Below are positions 6,689 through 7,000 of a stretch of 7,000 bases of DNA, piece after piece. Location of the stretch: NCBI GenBank assembly GCA_016934125.1, contig JAFGTL010000740.1, positions 1 through 7,000 on the forward strand, written 5' to 3'. A model generated the notes under the pieces. The model saw only the letters and a program-made list of their open reading frames with translations. It ran no database searches and was not told where the DNA came from. This stretch comes from Candidatus Hydrogenedentota bacterium. GTDB lineage: Bacteria > Hydrogenedentota > Hydrogenedentia > Hydrogenedentales > SLHB01. Each line of letters opens with the position of its first letter. Positions within the stretch are counted from its first letter, which is position 1. Both the position numbers and the translations under genes were made by a program.

Positions 6689-6726
6689 TGTATAGAGACT
6701 GTAATACGCCCGCCAGCCGGATTCAA
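6689..6726 (-). promoter_or_regulatory. Candidate hflKC promoter
   Basis: An AT-richer island in the hflK upstream region. On the minus strand TTGAAT (6726-6721) and TACAGT (6704-6699) are 16 bp apart, each 4 of 6 to the sigma-70 consensus. TATTAC (6706-6701) and TATACA (6694-6689) are alternative -10-like strings with poorer spacing. Transcription starting here would give a leader of roughly 70 nt containing the hairpin next to the hflK ribosome-binding site. Confidence 0.35.
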
Positions 6727-6752
6727 GGCGCGCGCCATGCTGCGGCGCCGCT

Positions 6753-6780
6753 GCGCCCCGCGCGTCAGCCTCTGTCTCCC
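6753..6780. repeat. Exact direct repeat, copy 1
   Basis: These 28 bases are identical to 6973-7000, 220 bp to the right. The unit starts GCGCCCCGCGCG and ends CTCTGTCTCCC. The base to the left differs between the copies (T at 6752, C at 6972), so the left border is real. The right border cannot be known because copy 2 runs to the last base of the window. Confidence 0.9.
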
Positions 6781-6834
6781 ACGGCTCCAGAGGCACGTGG
6801 AACGCGGAGGGGCCAAGACTGGGCAGGATGTCTC

Positions 6835-6953
6835 GCCCTTACAGGGCTCGTTCCGATGCGACGTCTAGACCCAGGCCGTTGGCCTGGGCTCATATGCGCG
6901 CGCCCTTCAGGCGCGTGGCCTCTTGCGGGCACGAAGAACGCGGCGAGTTCTTC
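6835..6953. repeat. Cluster of four hairpins, REP-like element
   Basis: Four short perfect stems follow one another: GCCCT/AGGGC with loop TAC (6835-6847); CCCAGGCC/GGCCTGGG with loop GTT (6870-6888); CGCGCC/GGCGCG with loop CTTCA (6899-6915, extendable by a G-U and a C-G pair to 6897-6917); and GAAGAAC/GTTCTTC with a 7-base loop (6933-6953). Read on the minus strand, the second and first hairpins begin GAGCCCAGGCC and GAGCCCTGTAAGGGCGAGACA-like strings, which resemble the dispersed intergenic palindromes I recall from planctomycete and verrucomicrobial genomes. Dispersal cannot be shown from one copy. Confidence 0.6.
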
Positions 6954-6972
6954 CTATGCACACCCAACGGGC

Positions 6973-7000
6973 GCGCCCCGCGCGTCAGCCTCTGTCTCCC
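6973..7000. repeat. Exact direct repeat, copy 2 (cut by window end)
   Basis: Identical over 28 bases to 6753-6780. The match reaches the final base, so the true repeat may be longer. With copy 1 it brackets the hairpin cluster. Confidence 0.9.

Larger units (their letters stand above)
6727..7000. other. Non-coding right flank with hairpins and repeats
   Basis: Together with the hflK leader this makes a gap of 379 bp without a supported gene. Reading frames here lack convincing starts and mostly run over the hflK 5' end or through hairpins. The content is the direct repeat and the hairpin cluster listed separately, plus a near-repeat of the form GGCACGnnGAACGCGG at 6792-6807 and 6928-6943 (14 of 16 identical). 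The region continues beyond the window edge. Confidence 0.7.

Noticed and set aside
6434..6796. 120-codon minus-strand frame upstream of and overlapping hflK
   Set aside because: It reads the hflK 5' end in the wrong frame and runs through the promoter and leader; no family signature.
6753..7000. Direct repeats considered as a CRISPR array
   Set aside because: Only two copies 220 bp apart with a structured, hairpin-filled interval; no regular spacers and no cas genes.

Overview
This is a GC-rich bacterial chromosomal window with six complete protein genes and two non-coding stretches longer than 300 bp. The gene set consists of a divergent NagA, a regucalcin-like lactonase, a YprB-type exonuclease with a helical C-terminal part, and HflK/HflC. 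Together with GC-rich hairpin repeats in the right flank, it recalls planctomycete/verrucomicrobial-type genomes or neighbouring uncultured phyla such as Hydrogenedentes. That placement is an impression from gene style and was not tested by any search.

Layout. (1) Bases 1-140: a non-coding left edge with two copies of a TGTGACATT-type repeat, possibly an insertion-sequence end, and a weak terminator-like hairpin. (2) 141-1833, minus strand: a two-gene operon of nagA followed by a GNAT acetyltransferase whose start overlaps the end of nagA by 11 bp. (3) 1834-2211: a 378-bp divergent intergenic region with a candidate nagA promoter carrying a GC palindrome in its spacer and a weaker candidate promoter facing right. 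(4) 2212-4377, plus strand: an SMP-30/gluconolactonase-like hydrolase and, 24 bp later, a YprB-like 3'-5' exonuclease-fold protein. (5) 4442-6621, minus strand: hflK and hflC overlapping by ATGA. They converge on the exonuclease gene across a 64-bp gap. (6) 6622-7000: a non-coding region with the hflK leader hairpin, a candidate promoter, then a cluster of four hairpins bracketed by an exact direct repeat of at least 28 bp.

How the genes work together. NagA and the SMP-30 protein both point to sugar catabolism: amino-sugar phosphate deacetylation, and sugar-lactone or related ester hydrolysis. They are divergently transcribed and could share control through the common intergenic region, but no regulator gene is visible. 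HflK and HflC form the usual membrane complex that restrains the FtsH protease; ftsH is not in the window. The exonuclease-like gene has no obvious functional tie to its lactonase neighbour beyond probable co-transcription.

I see no CRISPR array, toxin-antitoxin pair, phage gene, tRNA or rRNA, and no convincing new multi-gene system. The most unexplained sequence is the hairpin/direct-repeat block at the right edge and the repeat at the left edge; both are cut off or only partly seen.
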